A stretch of DNA of 64,000 nucleotides, taken from positions 3,285,001-3,349,000 of the forward strand of contig NC_020291.1 of assembly GCF_000340885.1 (NCBI RefSeq). The letters run 5' to 3'. How positions within the stretch are numbered: the stretch's first letter is position 1; every line of letters starts with the position of its first letter. The position numbers and the translations under genes were made by a program. The notes beneath the pieces were generated by a model. That model was not told the DNA's origin. It was given only the letters and a program-made list of their open reading frames with translations, and made no database searches. This DNA comes from Clostridium saccharoperbutylacetonicum N1-4(HMT) (GTDB lineage Bacteria; Bacillota; Clostridia; Clostridiales; Clostridiaceae). This document shows positions 35,514-45,124 of the stretch, in pieces.

Positions 35514-37811
35514 ATGGAAAATACAAAAGGTTACCCTTATCTACGCCAAGTATTTTTTCGCATATTGTTGTTTCGCATGTTTATTCCTTTGATTATTTTA
35601 GCCATAGTCGCAGGTATTTGTGCTGAATCCTTAGGTCAACGTAATGTTCAAAGTAATCAAAAGCAAGTCGTCCAGTCAATAGGAAATATTGTGGAATATT
35701 ATCTTGATCACGGTGGAAGAATATTAGATGCTATTGCTAAAATGGCTGAAACCTCTGATAATGCAGATATATCTGCATTTATGAATAGTACATGGAAAGC
35801 ATATGGTTATTTTGAAACAATATACTGTTTAGATAAAGAAAATAAAATTTTAATAATGGCGCCTTCGGATCCAATTTATACTGGATTGGATATGTCTAAT
35901 TTGCCTGACATAAAAAGTTCACATAATCAAGATAATCTTATTATATCGCGTCCTTTCATTTCATTTAGGACAGGTGACCCAATAGTTTATTTAATAAGAC
36001 CGTTATCTCAAGGAGGCTACATTATTGGGGAATTGAATTTAGGAGTATTTCAACATGAAATTGAAAATATTACGAAAATACAAGGAGATCAATTTGCTTT
36101 TATTGTTGATCAATCAGGAACACTAATATCTCATCCTGATTTATCCTTAGTTAAGGAACAAACAAATATAAATAATTTAGAAATAGTTAAAAATACTGTT
36201 CGCGGAGAAAATAATAGCATCTATATATATAATGATAAGCTAATGCTGGGAAGTTCTGTTAAACTTCAAACAACTGGCTGGATAGTTGTTTCTCAAATAC
36301 CTTTAACATCGGTTATAAGTTCCTATAAATGGTTATTCATTTTTGGAATGTTTGCCATATTTGTTTTAATGGTAGCTGTAATATTTAGCTTTCGGAAGCA
36401 AATACAAAATCATATTATAACTCCACTTGAACAATTGACCGATAGAACAACTTCTTTGGCGGTTGGTGATTTTAGTAATGGTAGTACCCTACCATTAATT
36501 TCTTCAAATTTCATTGAAATACATAATCTTATGGTTGATTTTCAGCTGATGAGCGATAATCTTCAATCACGCGAAATTGCTTTGAAAGAAAGTGAAAATA
36601 GTAATCGAGGCTTAGTTGAGAGACTTCCATTAGGACTTTTTACTGCAGAATTAAATGGTGAAATAGTATATGTTAATCCAATGGCAAGACTGATATTAGG
36701 TTATGATAAAATTGAAGAAACGGTAGGCATAAATATTACAAATTTTTTAGTTGAAGCATTAATAGATAAAGATCAAAAGGAATTTTTAATAGAGAATATA
36801 TTTAACTTAAATAACTATGAAATTCAGATAAAAAATAATAATGAAAAAGTTATGTGGATTGAAATAAATAGCCATGTCGTTTATGATTATCAAAAGCATG
36901 CAGATTTTTTTGAGATAAGTATTCAAGATATTACAGAACGAAAGCAAAATGAGTTTAAAATAAAAGAACAACAAGAACTCTTAATTCAATCAGAAAAAGA
37001 GAAAAGTGAAACTCTTGAAAAAACGCTTGCTATGAAAGATGAATTTATTTCATTAATCAGTCATGAACTTAAAACACCACTTAATGTTATTTATTCAGCT
37101 ATTCAATTAATCGAATGTGTATATATGAGTAAAATTCCTGAACGGGTGCAAGAACTTATAGGAAATATTAAGCAGAATACCTTTAGACAATTAAGATTAG
37201 CTAACAATCTACTAGATATTACTAGAATGAATTCTGGGCAAATTAAAATAAATATGAGGACAATAGATGTTGTATTTTTAATTAAGGTTATTTGTGAATC
37301 AGTTGAATTGTACGCAAATCAGAAAAATATAAGTATTAATTTTGATTCAAATATTACTAGTAAGATGATAGTTATTGATGATGAAAAAGTTGAGAGAATA
37401 ATATTAAATATCCTTTCAAATGCTATTAAATTTACAGAAAGTGAAGGAAATATTACTATAAAGCTATCAGATAGTATAAATTCAGATTCTATACAAATTG
37501 AAATTTCTGATACTGGCATAGGAATCCCAGAAGATAAGATTGATGTTATATTTGAACGATTTGGTCAAGTTGATAGTAATTTATCTAGGAGGGCTGAAGG
37601 TACTGGAATTGGATTGTCTCTTGTAAAATTATTAGTTGATAATTTAGGTGGAACTATAAATGTTAGTAGTAAACTAGGAGTAGGTAGCACTTTTACAATA
37701 ATACTTCCTACCAATAATGAATTAGTAAGTACCGAAAATAATGGACGTCTTGATGTTGAAGACAGATTGGTGAGTGAGATAAAAGTTCAATTCTCTGATA
37801 TCTATTTATAA
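35514..37811 (+). CDS. Sensor histidine kinase with extracellular Cache-like, HAMP and PAS domains
   Basis: This 765-residue protein has a membrane helix (about residues 16-36), an extracellular Cache-like sensor, a second helix (about 272-295), HAMP, a PAS domain (about 365-480), a coiled stretch, and HisKA with H517 in 'SHELKTPL'. The HATPase domain has 'DTGIGIPEDKI' and 'GTGIGLSLVK'. It has no receiver domain. No response regulator is adjacent. The upstream binding protein overlaps its ribosome region, so the two are probably one sensing unit. Confidence 0.87.
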   Translation: MENTKGYPYLRQVFFRILLFRMFIPLIILAIVAGICAESLGQRNVQSNQKQVVQSIGNIVEYYLDHGGRILDAIAKMAETSDNADISAFMNSTWKAYGYFETIYCLDKENKILIMAPSDPIYTGLDMSNLPDIKSSHNQDNLIISRPFISFRTGDPIVYLIRPLSQGGYIIGELNLGVFQHEIENITKIQGDQFAFIVDQSGTLISHPDLSLVKEQTNINNLEIVKNTVRGENNSIYIYNDKLMLGSSVKLQTTGWIVVSQIPLTSVISSYKWLFIFGMFAIFVLMVAVIFSFRKQIQNHIITPLEQLTDRTTSLAVGDFSNGSTLPLISSNFIEIHNLMVDFQLMSDNLQSREIALKESENSNRGLVERLPLGLFTAELNGEIVYVNPMARLILGYDKIEETVGINITNFLVEALIDKDQKEFLIENIFNLNNYEIQIKNNNEKVMWIEINSHVVYDYQKHADFFEISIQDITERKQNEFKIKEQQELLIQSEKEKSETLEKTLAMKDEFISLISHELKTPLNVIYSAIQLIECVYMSKIPERVQELIGNIKQNTFRQLRLANNLLDITRMNSGQIKINMRTIDVVFLIKVICESVELYANQKNISINFDSNITSKMIVIDDEKVERIILNILSNAIKFTESEGNITIKLSDSINSDSIQIEISDTGIGIPEDKIDVIFERFGQVDSNLSRRAEGTGIGLSLVKLLVDNLGGTINVSSKLGVGSTFTIILPTNNELVSTENNGRLDVEDRLVSEIKVQFSDIYL

Positions 37812-37860
37812 TTCGAAATAATAATAAATTATTAAATTAGTAATTATTTAACACAATAAA

Positions 37861-37907
37861 AATAAGGTTTCATATTAAAATATAAATATGGAGCCTTATT
37901 TTTTTAT
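37861..37907. terminator. Bidirectional terminator between the kinase and the YdcZ pair
   Basis: AATAAGGTTTCATATT (37861-37876) pairs with AATATGGAGCCTTATT, with T runs on both strands. It lies between convergent genes. Confidence 0.8.
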
Positions 37908-37922
37908 TGAATATACTAGTGC

Positions 37923-38369
37923 TTACAAAACTGAAATTTCATCTAATTTAGAATCGACATATAAATTGTATGTAAGTCCAATAACAACTAGTATTCCTCC
38001 AGAAATTTTAGTTATAGATACTGAATTTAGAGTCAAACAATCTAGTAAAATACCTGTAAAAAGCTGTCCAACAAAAATTATTAACGTAGCATAAAATGAG
38101 GACATTTTAGGTGTTATTACACTGTTTAAGATTACAATTGCTATCCCTAATATTCCACCGAAATAAGCATAAAAAGGAATATTACTAAAATTACTAGATG
38201 AAAAATTTTCTTTAAAAATAATAAATAATACTAAAGATGCTAATACTCCTGTAAAATAATTAAAAAAACTAGATTCAATTAATCCTACTTTTTCAGAAAG
38301 TTTAGTATTAAGAATTCTTGAAACTACTACAATAGCACCTGCTATAACAGAAATTAAAATATAAAACAT
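37923..38369 (-). CDS. YdcZ-type (DUF606) DMT-like membrane protein, second of a pair
   Basis: This 148-residue protein has four to five membrane helices and belongs to the small DMT-like YdcZ family (starts 'ISVIAGAIVVVSRILNTKLSEKVG'). It follows a similar gene on the same strand by 15 bases, so the two probably form a heterodimeric transporter. A GGAGGTG site precedes its ATG. The substrate is unknown. Confidence 0.78.
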   Translation of the reverse strand: MFYILISVIAGAIVVVSRILNTKLSEKVGLIESSFFNYFTGVLASLVLFIIFKENFSSSNFSNIPFYAYFGGILGIAIVILNSVITPKMSSFYATLIIFVGQLFTGILLDCLTLNSVSITKISGGILVVIGLTYNLYVDSKLDEISVL

Positions 38370-38384
38370 TATTTCACCTCCTAA

Positions 38385-38807
38385 TTAATTAAATGCCATA
38401 ATTGAAATTCCTATTATTATAAATAATAATCCAATAAATTTCTTTTTATTAAAACTTACCTTTGGCATACCTAGAAATCCACAATGATCAAAAGCTAAGG
38501 AAGTTATTAGCTGACCTAAAAGTCCTAAAGCAACTGGAAGAGAAACTCCTAATGCAGAATAGCTTAAATTGTTAAACATAACCGTAAATACACTTATAGC
38601 CCCTGCAATATAAAAATATAAAGGTATATTATTTCTAAAAGATATTTTTATTTTTTTGCAATACAGCAATATTAGAATAGCAAAAAATCCAATTGCATGT
38701 ATTATAAGTAATGAAGTATAGCTACCAACACCATTAGATAATTTCCCATTAAATGCTATCATAATAGAAATGAGGATACCAATTAATAAGGATAAAAGAT
38801 TGTACAT
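38385..38807 (-). CDS. YdcZ-type (DUF606) DMT-like membrane protein, first of a pair
   Basis: This 140-residue protein has four to five membrane helices and the YdcZ-like start 'LLIGILISIMIAFNGKLSNGVG'. It is transcribed first in the pair with the gene at 37923. It diverges from a Crp/Fnr-like regulator at 38947, which likely controls it. GGAGGCAC precedes its ATG. Confidence 0.78.
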   Translation of the reverse strand: MYNLLSLLIGILISIMIAFNGKLSNGVGSYTSLLIIHAIGFFAILILLYCKKIKISFRNNIPLYFYIAGAISVFTVMFNNLSYSALGVSLPVALGLLGQLITSLAFDHCGFLGMPKVSFNKKKFIGLLFIIIGISIMAFN

Positions 38808-38897
38808 ATTGTGCCTCCATTAAAATGTTTTTTCAAACAATAGATATAAATTTGATTACTCTCTATATTTTAGGCTATTATTATAATATACAAATAG

Positions 38898-38907
38898 GAC
38901 ATATGTC
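38898..38907. promoter_or_regulatory. Candidate operator palindrome between the YdcZ pair and its regulator
   Basis: GACATATGTC is a perfect 10-base palindrome within ATAGGACATATGTCATG. It lies in the divergent 139-base region, a natural place for the regulator at 38947 to bind. Confidence 0.4.
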
Positions 38908-38946
38908 ATGTTTGAAAAAATAATACAAATTAAGGAGTAAAAAAGA

Positions 38947-39639
38947 GTGGATTTAATTGATAATAATATAAAACTTGAAAAATACATACGAATATTCAAA
39001 CTTGAAAATTTATTTACGGAAGATATGAAGGAAAATATGACTTTATACAAGTTTATTAAAAATGAATATATATGTAAGGAAAATGAGTATTTGGAGAATT
39101 TATATTTCTTGGCTAAAGGAAAAGCAAAAGTATCTAAGCATTTGGAAAATGGAAAATCGTTACTAATTTCTTTTTATTCTCCATTAAAGATAATAGGAGA
39201 TGTAGAGCTCATAAGAAACAATCCTACAGATTGCAGTGTACAGGCCATAGAAAACACTTATTGTATAGGTCTTAAATTCGATTATGCTAGGAGTAATCTT
39301 TTGAATGATTGTAAATTCTTAATAAATCTATGTGATTATATGTCGGAAAAACTTAAAAATGGAAGTAATAATAGTTCTATTAATTTACTTTATCCTCTTG
39401 AAAATAGACTTGCCAGCTATATACTAGCATTTGCAGAAATAAGTGATGATAAAATTAAAAAGTTTATTTTCAAAGAGAATTATAATGAAATTGCAGAATT
39501 ACTTGGTTCAAGTTATAGACATTTAAATAGAACTTTAAATAAGTTTTGTTCTGATGGTATTTTGAAAAAGAATAATAAAGAATATGTAATAGAAGACTAT
39601 AAGAAATTGTTATATTTAGCTGGAGATTTATATAAATGA
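38947..39639 (+). CDS. Crp/Fnr-family regulator (YeiL-like)
   Basis: This 230-residue protein has a cyclic-nucleotide-binding-like domain (about residues 30-125) and a winged helix near 'NEIAELLGSSYRHLNRTLNKF'. It begins with GTG after AAGGAG. It lacks an FNR-type N-terminal cysteine cluster. It diverges from the YdcZ pair, a common arrangement that points to local regulation. Confidence 0.82.
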   Translation: MDLIDNNIKLEKYIRIFKLENLFTEDMKENMTLYKFIKNEYICKENEYLENLYFLAKGKAKVSKHLENGKSLLISFYSPLKIIGDVELIRNNPTDCSVQAIENTYCIGLKFDYARSNLLNDCKFLINLCDYMSEKLKNGSNNSSINLLYPLENRLASYILAFAEISDDKIKKFIFKENYNEIAELLGSSYRHLNRTLNKFCSDGILKKNNKEYVIEDYKKLLYLAGDLYK

Positions 39640-39777
39640 AAATTTACCAAAATTGTCTAGTATTTATATATGAATTATGTTATTATTTTAATAATTATTA
39701 TTAAATAAGAAAATATTTTAATTATTATTACTTAAATAAATTAAAATTTAAAGGATTGGAGGGTGGTGATACCATTG

Positions 39778-40374
39778 ATGAAATTAATTAAATATGTACC
39801 AAATACTATTAGTCTAACTAGAATTATTATGTGTATCTTCTTTGTTAATGGAATAATTAGTCAATATAATAATGGACAAGATAATACACATACTCTATTT
39901 ATATTATTCTTTATGATTTGTATTTCAGATTTTTTAGATGGTAAAATTGCTAGAAAAACAAATTCTGTTTCTGTACTTGGAGCAAAACTCGATGTATTTG
40001 CTGATTTATTTTATATAACAGTTTCCTACATAGCATTAGTGAGTTTTAAGATTATACCTATATGGTTTTTGCTTTTTATTATATTTAAATTTTCTGAGTT
40101 TGTATTAACATCAAAATTTATAAAGAATAATATTAAGTTGTCAGACAAGCCTTTTGTTTTTGATAAGGTTGGAAGAATTGTATCAGCCACTTTTTTAATC
40201 ATTCCGGGAATTGTTTGTATCAGCAAATGCTTAAATGTACATTATATAAATTCTATATTTTCATGCATTTTGTCTATGATATTTATAGCAGGAATGTACT
40301 CTTCCTATAGTAGAATAAAGGATTGTTTTAAAATTTACAAATTAAATAATAATCTAGAAAGAGGTAAACTATGA
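39778..40374 (+). CDS. CDP-alcohol phosphatidyltransferase family protein
   Basis: This protein of about 198 residues has five to six membrane helices and the family motif D-G-x2-A-R-x8-G-x3-D-x3-D ('LDGKIARKTNSVSVLGAKLD'). It transfers a phosphatidyl group from CDP-diacylglycerol to an alcohol; whether it is PgsA, PssA or another type is unclear. The start is uncertain: ATG 39778 (used), TTG 39775 or GTG 39763 after GGAGGG. It overlaps the next gene by 4 bases. Confidence 0.78.
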   Translation: MKLIKYVPNTISLTRIIMCIFFVNGIISQYNNGQDNTHTLFILFFMICISDFLDGKIARKTNSVSVLGAKLDVFADLFYITVSYIALVSFKIIPIWFLLFIIFKFSEFVLTSKFIKNNIKLSDKPFVFDKVGRIVSATFLIIPGIVCISKCLNVHYINSIFSCILSMIFIAGMYSSYSRIKDCFKIYKLNNNLERGKL

Positions 40375-41636
40375 AAAAGAAGCCAGGAATTTTATTAATA
40401 TTATTCTCTATGATAATTACTTGGGCTTTGTGGGTATTCATTAAACCTACAAGAGAAATTTCTACCTTAAGTGAATATTCTCAATTAATAGCATCCTTTG
40501 CATTGGTTGCATTTGCTTTAATAAATTTCATATCAACACGTAATAAGATTTTGGATGTACTATTTGATGGATTAGATAAATCATATATTTATCATAAATA
40601 TTTAAGTATTTCAGCTCTTGTGTTAGTTATAATTCATAATATTACAATTGAACTAGGAAAAGGCATTGAAAGATCTCAAGGAATACCTATTCCTCGTGAT
40701 CCCTATGCAATGTATGGAGCTTTTAGTATGTATTTATTTATAATTCTTGTACTTATAGCGATAATCGCAAAAAAATTAAATTACGAAAGATGGAAAGCAA
40801 TTCATAAATTTATGATTATTCCATATGCTATGGGTATTTATCATTATTATGGAAGTGCAACTTATGCTGTTTTTTCTTTTAAACCCTTTAATATATGGTT
40901 AAATATTGTTAATATTATGGGAATATCATCTGTTATCTATAGCATCTTCCTATATGAGAAAATATCTTTTAAATATAAATATAAGGTTTCAAGCTTAAAT
41001 ATAGTTGCTGATGGTACCTTAGAGATTACAGGAAGTGCACTTAAAAAAGATATAGATTATAAGCCAGGACAATTTGCATTTATAAAAACACTACAGAATG
41101 ATAATAAATTTGTATCACATCCATTTACAATTAGTGAAGCACCCAAAAAAGGGGAATTGCAATTTACAATTAAAGGGTTAGGAGATCATACAAAAGAATT
41201 ATTTGATACATTGAAAGTTGGAGATAAATTTGAAGTATCAGGTCCTCATGGGAAGTTTAATTATAAATCTGGTAGAAAAAGGCAAGTGTGGATAGCAGGT
41301 GGCATTGGAGTTACACCATTTAGAAGCTTTTCACAAGCAGAAATTCCAAAAGATTTTTTAGTTGATTTCTTTTATGCTTTTAATAATGAAGAAGAAAGTG
41401 CTTATAGTGAAGAGTTAGAAGGATTGCAAAGAGATAACTTGCGAGTACACCTTTTTAATTCAAAAGAAAAGGGATTTTTATCAGTATCTGAAATTGAAAA
41501 ATATATAGATACTAAAGATACGATTGATATATATTTTTGTGGACCAGCTCCTATGAGGGAAAGTTTAAGAAAACAATTTGCCAATAGTCATTTAAATATT
41601 GGTGAGTTACACTATGAGCATTTTCAATTTAAGTAA
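40371..41636 (+). CDS. Ferric-reductase-like flavocytochrome (transmembrane plus FAD/NAD domains)
   Basis: This 421-residue protein has about six N-terminal membrane helices with paired histidines ('YHKYLSISALVLVIIHN', 'IHKFMIIPYAMGIYHYY') that could bind heme. A ferredoxin-reductase-like part follows: an FAD site near 'HPFTISEAP' and NAD-binding 'WIAGGIGVTPFRSF' and 'FCGPAPM'. It likely moves electrons from NAD(P)H across the membrane to iron or another acceptor. It overlaps the phosphatidyltransferase gene by 4 bases, so they are one transcript. Confidence 0.83.
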   Translation: MKKKPGILLILFSMIITWALWVFIKPTREISTLSEYSQLIASFALVAFALINFISTRNKILDVLFDGLDKSYIYHKYLSISALVLVIIHNITIELGKGIERSQGIPIPRDPYAMYGAFSMYLFIILVLIAIIAKKLNYERWKAIHKFMIIPYAMGIYHYYGSATYAVFSFKPFNIWLNIVNIMGISSVIYSIFLYEKISFKYKYKVSSLNIVADGTLEITGSALKKDIDYKPGQFAFIKTLQNDNKFVSHPFTISEAPKKGELQFTIKGLGDHTKELFDTLKVGDKFEVSGPHGKFNYKSGRKRQVWIAGGIGVTPFRSFSQAEIPKDFLVDFFYAFNNEEESAYSEELEGLQRDNLRVHLFNSKEKGFLSVSEIEKYIDTKDTIDIYFCGPAPMRESLRKQFANSHLNIGELHYEHFQFK

Positions 41637-41714
41637 ATTCAAGTTTTAAACATGCACATATTAATAATATTTACATATGTTAATGTTGTAATCAAGGTAC
41701 AAAGAGTTTATGCT

Positions 41715-42827
41715 ATGCGCGTAGAGAAAATAATATCAGAACTAATTTATATTTATAATACTTACTCATCATCTGAAAAATTATTTGAGTTAAGAAAGAA
41801 AATATATTTATATAGACAATTTCCATATAAAATTCAAGTTATTGCGGAAAAACTATATGTACCATGGGCTATAGCTATATCAGAAGATGGCAGCTTATAC
41901 TTTACAGAAAGGTCTGGAGCAATTAGAAAAATTAAAAATGAAAAACTTCTACCTGATCCACTATATTTATTTGGTACGCCATTTGTAAGTCAAGGGGAAG
42001 GTGGATTGATGGGAATTGCTTTAGATCCGAACTTCTCTCAAAACCATTTTGTTTATGTTATGCATTCTTTTGCAGAAAATCATAAAACTTATAACCGTAT
42101 AGCTAGATTAATTGAAAATAATGATAGATTGTTAATGGATAAGATCCTTATCGATAAAATTCCAGGAGGACAAATTCATAATGGAGGACGAATAAAGATA
42201 GGTGTAGACAACAAATTGTATATAACTACTGGAGATTCGGGAAATCCATCACTGGCACAAGATCCACTTAGTACAGCAGGTAAAATATTACGTATAAATT
42301 TAGATGGCAGTATTCCCAAAGATAATCCTTTTCCTAACTCCCCAATATATAGCTTAGGTCATAGAAACCCAGAAGGTTTAGCATGGAATTCTGAAAATGT
42401 TCTATATGAATCAGAACATGGATCAATTGCTCATGATGAAATTAATATAATAGAGCCTGGGAAAAATTATGGTTGGCCTATAGTCGAAGGAAATGAGGAA
42501 ACAACAACTAATATTATACAAAAACCATTAATCCAAAGTGGAAATGAAACATGGGCACCATCTGGAATAACGTTTATAAGTCAAGGGCCTTGGAAAAATA
42601 AGTTACTTATGGCTAATTTACGTGGGCAACAATTAATACTAATTACATTAGATGAAAAAGGAGTAGCTGTAACTATGGTTGAGTCGTTACTAAAAGGTGA
42701 ATATGGACGGTTACGTGAAGTCATAGAAGGAAAAGATGGGTCGATTTTCTTAGCTACAAGTAATATGGATGGGAGAGGTAATCCTAATATAAATGATGAT
42801 AAAATTATACAACTTACATTACAATGA
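41715..42827 (+). CDS. PQQ-dependent aldose sugar dehydrogenase-like protein (beta-propeller)
   Basis: This protein of about 370 residues is in the soluble glucose/aldose dehydrogenase (YliI, GdhB) family: 'VPWAIAISEDGSLYFTERSG', 'IHNGGRIKIG', 'GHRNPEGLAWN'. Relatives oxidise sugars with PQQ. There is no signal peptide and no PQQ genes in the window, so function in an anaerobe is uncertain. The start is uncertain: ATG 41715 used; the frame is open from ATG 41652 but neither has a good ribosome site. Confidence 0.75.
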   Translation: MRVEKIISELIYIYNTYSSSEKLFELRKKIYLYRQFPYKIQVIAEKLYVPWAIAISEDGSLYFTERSGAIRKIKNEKLLPDPLYLFGTPFVSQGEGGLMGIALDPNFSQNHFVYVMHSFAENHKTYNRIARLIENNDRLLMDKILIDKIPGGQIHNGGRIKIGVDNKLYITTGDSGNPSLAQDPLSTAGKILRINLDGSIPKDNPFPNSPIYSLGHRNPEGLAWNSENVLYESEHGSIAHDEINIIEPGKNYGWPIVEGNEETTTNIIQKPLIQSGNETWAPSGITFISQGPWKNKLLMANLRGQQLILITLDEKGVAVTMVESLLKGEYGRLREVIEGKDGSIFLATSNMDGRGNPNINDDKIIQLTLQ

Positions 42828-42832
42828 AAAAT

Positions 42833-42887
42833 AACGAGGTTAGATATAATATTTAGATTTTTTAATATATTATATCTAACCTCGTTT
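42833..42887. terminator. Long bidirectional terminator hairpin
   Basis: AACGAGGTTAGATATAATAT pairs with ATATTATATCTAACCTCGTT across a T-rich loop, between the convergent dehydrogenase and helicase genes. Confidence 0.8.
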
Positions 42888-42909
42888 GGAATAAATTGGT
42901 TTAAAATAT

Positions 42910-44019
42910 CTATAAAATCACATCTCGTCTAGTAATTTCAAAACCAATAGTTTCTTCAATTTCTTTAAGAGCTCTGAGATTCTTTGGATCTATAAACAGA
43001 CAAGTATAGCCGGTTTCTCCAGCTCTACCAGTTCTTCCTATACGATGAATATAGCTTTCTACAGTTTCTGGGATATCATAATTATATATATGAGTTACTC
43101 CAGTAATATCTAAGCCTCTTGCTGCAACATCAGTTGCAATTAAAAACTGTATATCAGCATTTCTAAAAGATTTCATTATTCTTTCTCTTTTATTTTGAGG
43201 AATGTCACTATGTAACTTTAAGCAATTGTAATTACGAGTATGTAGTACAGTCTCTAATTCATCGACTCTTCGCTTTGTCCTACAAAATATAATTGCCATA
43301 AAAGGGTTATCTTCATCCAATACTTTACATAAGGCATCACGTTTATTTCTATCAGTTGTCTCAACAACTTCTTGTTTAATTGAATCTAAAGTAATTTCTT
43401 CTTTTTCTATAGAAATTTCAATTGGGTCTTTCATATATCTATAAGCTAATTTTTTTACTGCCGAATCCATTGTCGCTGAGAAACAAAGCATTTGTTTCTT
43501 CTTTGGCATTGAAGCCAAAATTTTTTCAACTTCATTTTTAAAGCCCATAAATAACATTTGATCAGCTTCATCTAAAACAAAGGTTTTTAATTTACTTAAA
43601 TCAATACTTTTGCGATTAATATGATCTAAAAGTCTTCCAGGAGTTGCAATAATCAAATGAATATTATTATTCAATTTTTTTAGTTGAGAGGAAATGTCTT
43701 TTCCTCCATAAGCCGCTAATATATTTATTTCTTTAGCATCTTTTAACTTATTCGCTTCATTAGTAATTTGAATAGCTAGTTCTCTTGTTGGAGTTAAGAT
43801 TAACACTTGTATATCATTTGATTTTGAATTTATGTTTTCAATTAATGGTAATAAAAAAGCTAAAGTTTTACCTGTTCCAGTTGCAGCTTCTGCTATTATA
43901 TCTTTTCCATCTTTTATAGGTGATATAGATTTTTCTTGGATAGGAGTAGGAACATTAATTCCAGATCTAGTTAAAATACTAATTAATTCAGGACTGATAT
44001 TAAGTTGTTTAAAATTCAT
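42910..44019 (-). CDS. DEAD-box RNA helicase, core only
   Basis: This 369-residue helicase has a Q motif near the N-terminus, 'AATGTGKT' (motif I), 'PTRELA', 'DEAD', 'SAT', and 'HRIGRTGRAG' (motif VI). It has no C-terminal RNA-binding extension, so it is a minimal core like short clostridial DEAD-box proteins. It unwinds RNA, probably in ribosome assembly or cold adaptation. GAAAGGTATG precedes its ATG. The exact orthologue is unclear. Confidence 0.85.
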   Translation of the reverse strand: MNFKQLNISPELISILTRSGINVPTPIQEKSISPIKDGKDIIAEAATGTGKTLAFLLPLIENINSKSNDIQVLILTPTRELAIQITNEANKLKDAKEINILAAYGGKDISSQLKKLNNNIHLIIATPGRLLDHINRKSIDLSKLKTFVLDEADQMLFMGFKNEVEKILASMPKKKQMLCFSATMDSAVKKLAYRYMKDPIEISIEKEEITLDSIKQEVVETTDRNKRDALCKVLDEDNPFMAIIFCRTKRRVDELETVLHTRNYNCLKLHSDIPQNKRERIMKSFRNADIQFLIATDVAARGLDITGVTHIYNYDIPETVESYIHRIGRTGRAGETGYTCLFIDPKNLRALKEIEETIGFEITRRDVIL

Positions 44020-44120
44020 TTTTTCATACCTTTCTTTAAGTACATATAGATATATATTTTAATTAACGATGTTCAATTAATAAAGCAAGTTCCACGGATA
44101 AAGTTCATGTCTCCAAATAT

Positions 44121-44232
44121 ATAAATATCCAAAGCAAGAATTAGACATATGCGGAACTTACCGAAATCCAATACATTTGTCTTCCATATGTATATTCCTT
44201 TTATAAGTTTGATTATTAATTTGGATATCTAT
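44121..44232. mobile_element. Dispersed TA-flanked hairpin element, copy D (internally deleted)
   Basis: The left end TATAAATATCCAAAG (44121-44135) and right end TTGGATATCTATA (44221-44233) match the family. The copy joins the outer left arm ('ACCGAAATCCAATACATTTG') straight to the outer right arm ('ATGTATATTCC'), with the middle missing. It shows the minimal unit of about 112 bases. Confidence 0.75.
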
Positions 44233-44233
44233 A

Positions 44234-44578
44234 AAATTTGGACATTCACTTTTCTTTGAGAATTATTAAAATTAAGATGTACAATGTTAATTAGAACTTA
44301 TATAAATATCATATGTATACAATTAATTCCTATAAGTTAATAGGATAAATGCTTTTTAGTTAATTATCAATACTAATAATAATATAAGAATCTAATTTAT
44401 TAAAGGAAAATATTTAATATTATATATAAATATTTATTTTAAAACAGTTTTATAAAAAGAAAAAATGTGGTAAATTAGAATATATACTAATAATATGGGA
44501 ATTGTAAATAAATCTTAGTTAATAAACTGACTAAATAATATACTTCCATTAAAAATTGAAAGGAAAAATGGTGATTTT
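44234..44578. other. AT-rich intergenic stretch before the Rrf2 gene
   Basis: About 345 bases with no frame of interest and no clear RNA fold. It must contain the Rrf2 gene promoter, but I cannot place it with confidence. Confidence 0.4.
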
Positions 44579-45007
44579 ATGAAAATTTCAACAAAAGGTC
44601 GATATGGATTAAGGGCTTTAATTGATATATGTTTATTCTCTTCATCAGATATGGTTACTGTAAAAAGCATATCTGAGAGACAAGGGATATCAGAAAGATA
44701 CTTGGAACAAATATTTTCTTCTTTAAGAAAAGGTGGAATAATTAATGCTAAAAAAGGAGCTCAAGGAGGATATTTTTTAGCAAAGAAGCCTAAAGATTTT
44801 AGAATAGGAGATATTTTAAGTGTTTTAGAAGGTGATTTATTGCTGATTGATATTGAACGCGATGAAAATGATATAGAAAATTTTATAAGTGAAAACTTAT
44901 GGAATGTAATAAATAATAAGATAGTTAATTTCTTTAATTCTATGACATTAGAAGATTTAGTGAATAATTATAAAGAATACAAAAAAGAAGATATGTATTA
45001 TATTTAA
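44579..45007 (+). CDS. Rrf2-family transcriptional regulator (CymR-like)
   Basis: This 142-residue protein starts MKISTKGRYGLRALIDI and contains the Rrf2 winged helix 'SISERQGISERYLEQIFSSLRKGGIINAKKGAQGGY'. Its only cysteine is in the N-terminal helix, so it lacks the three-cysteine Fe-S site of IscR/NsrR. It is more like the cysteine-metabolism repressor CymR. It lies just upstream of the trp leader on the same strand, but the T-box region separates them. Confidence 0.83.
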   Translation: MKISTKGRYGLRALIDICLFSSSDMVTVKSISERQGISERYLEQIFSSLRKGGIINAKKGAQGGYFLAKKPKDFRIGDILSVLEGDLLLIDIERDENDIENFISENLWNVINNKIVNFFNSMTLEDLVNNYKEYKKEDMYYI

Positions 45008-45124
45008 TGCCTATACTTTATGATGCTAATATAAAAAATAATTCCAATTGAATGAATTTTACGAAAATTTTTTAAAAAAGCCTTGTAACTGATAGGAAAA
45101 TATGTTATATTTTTTACAAGTTAA

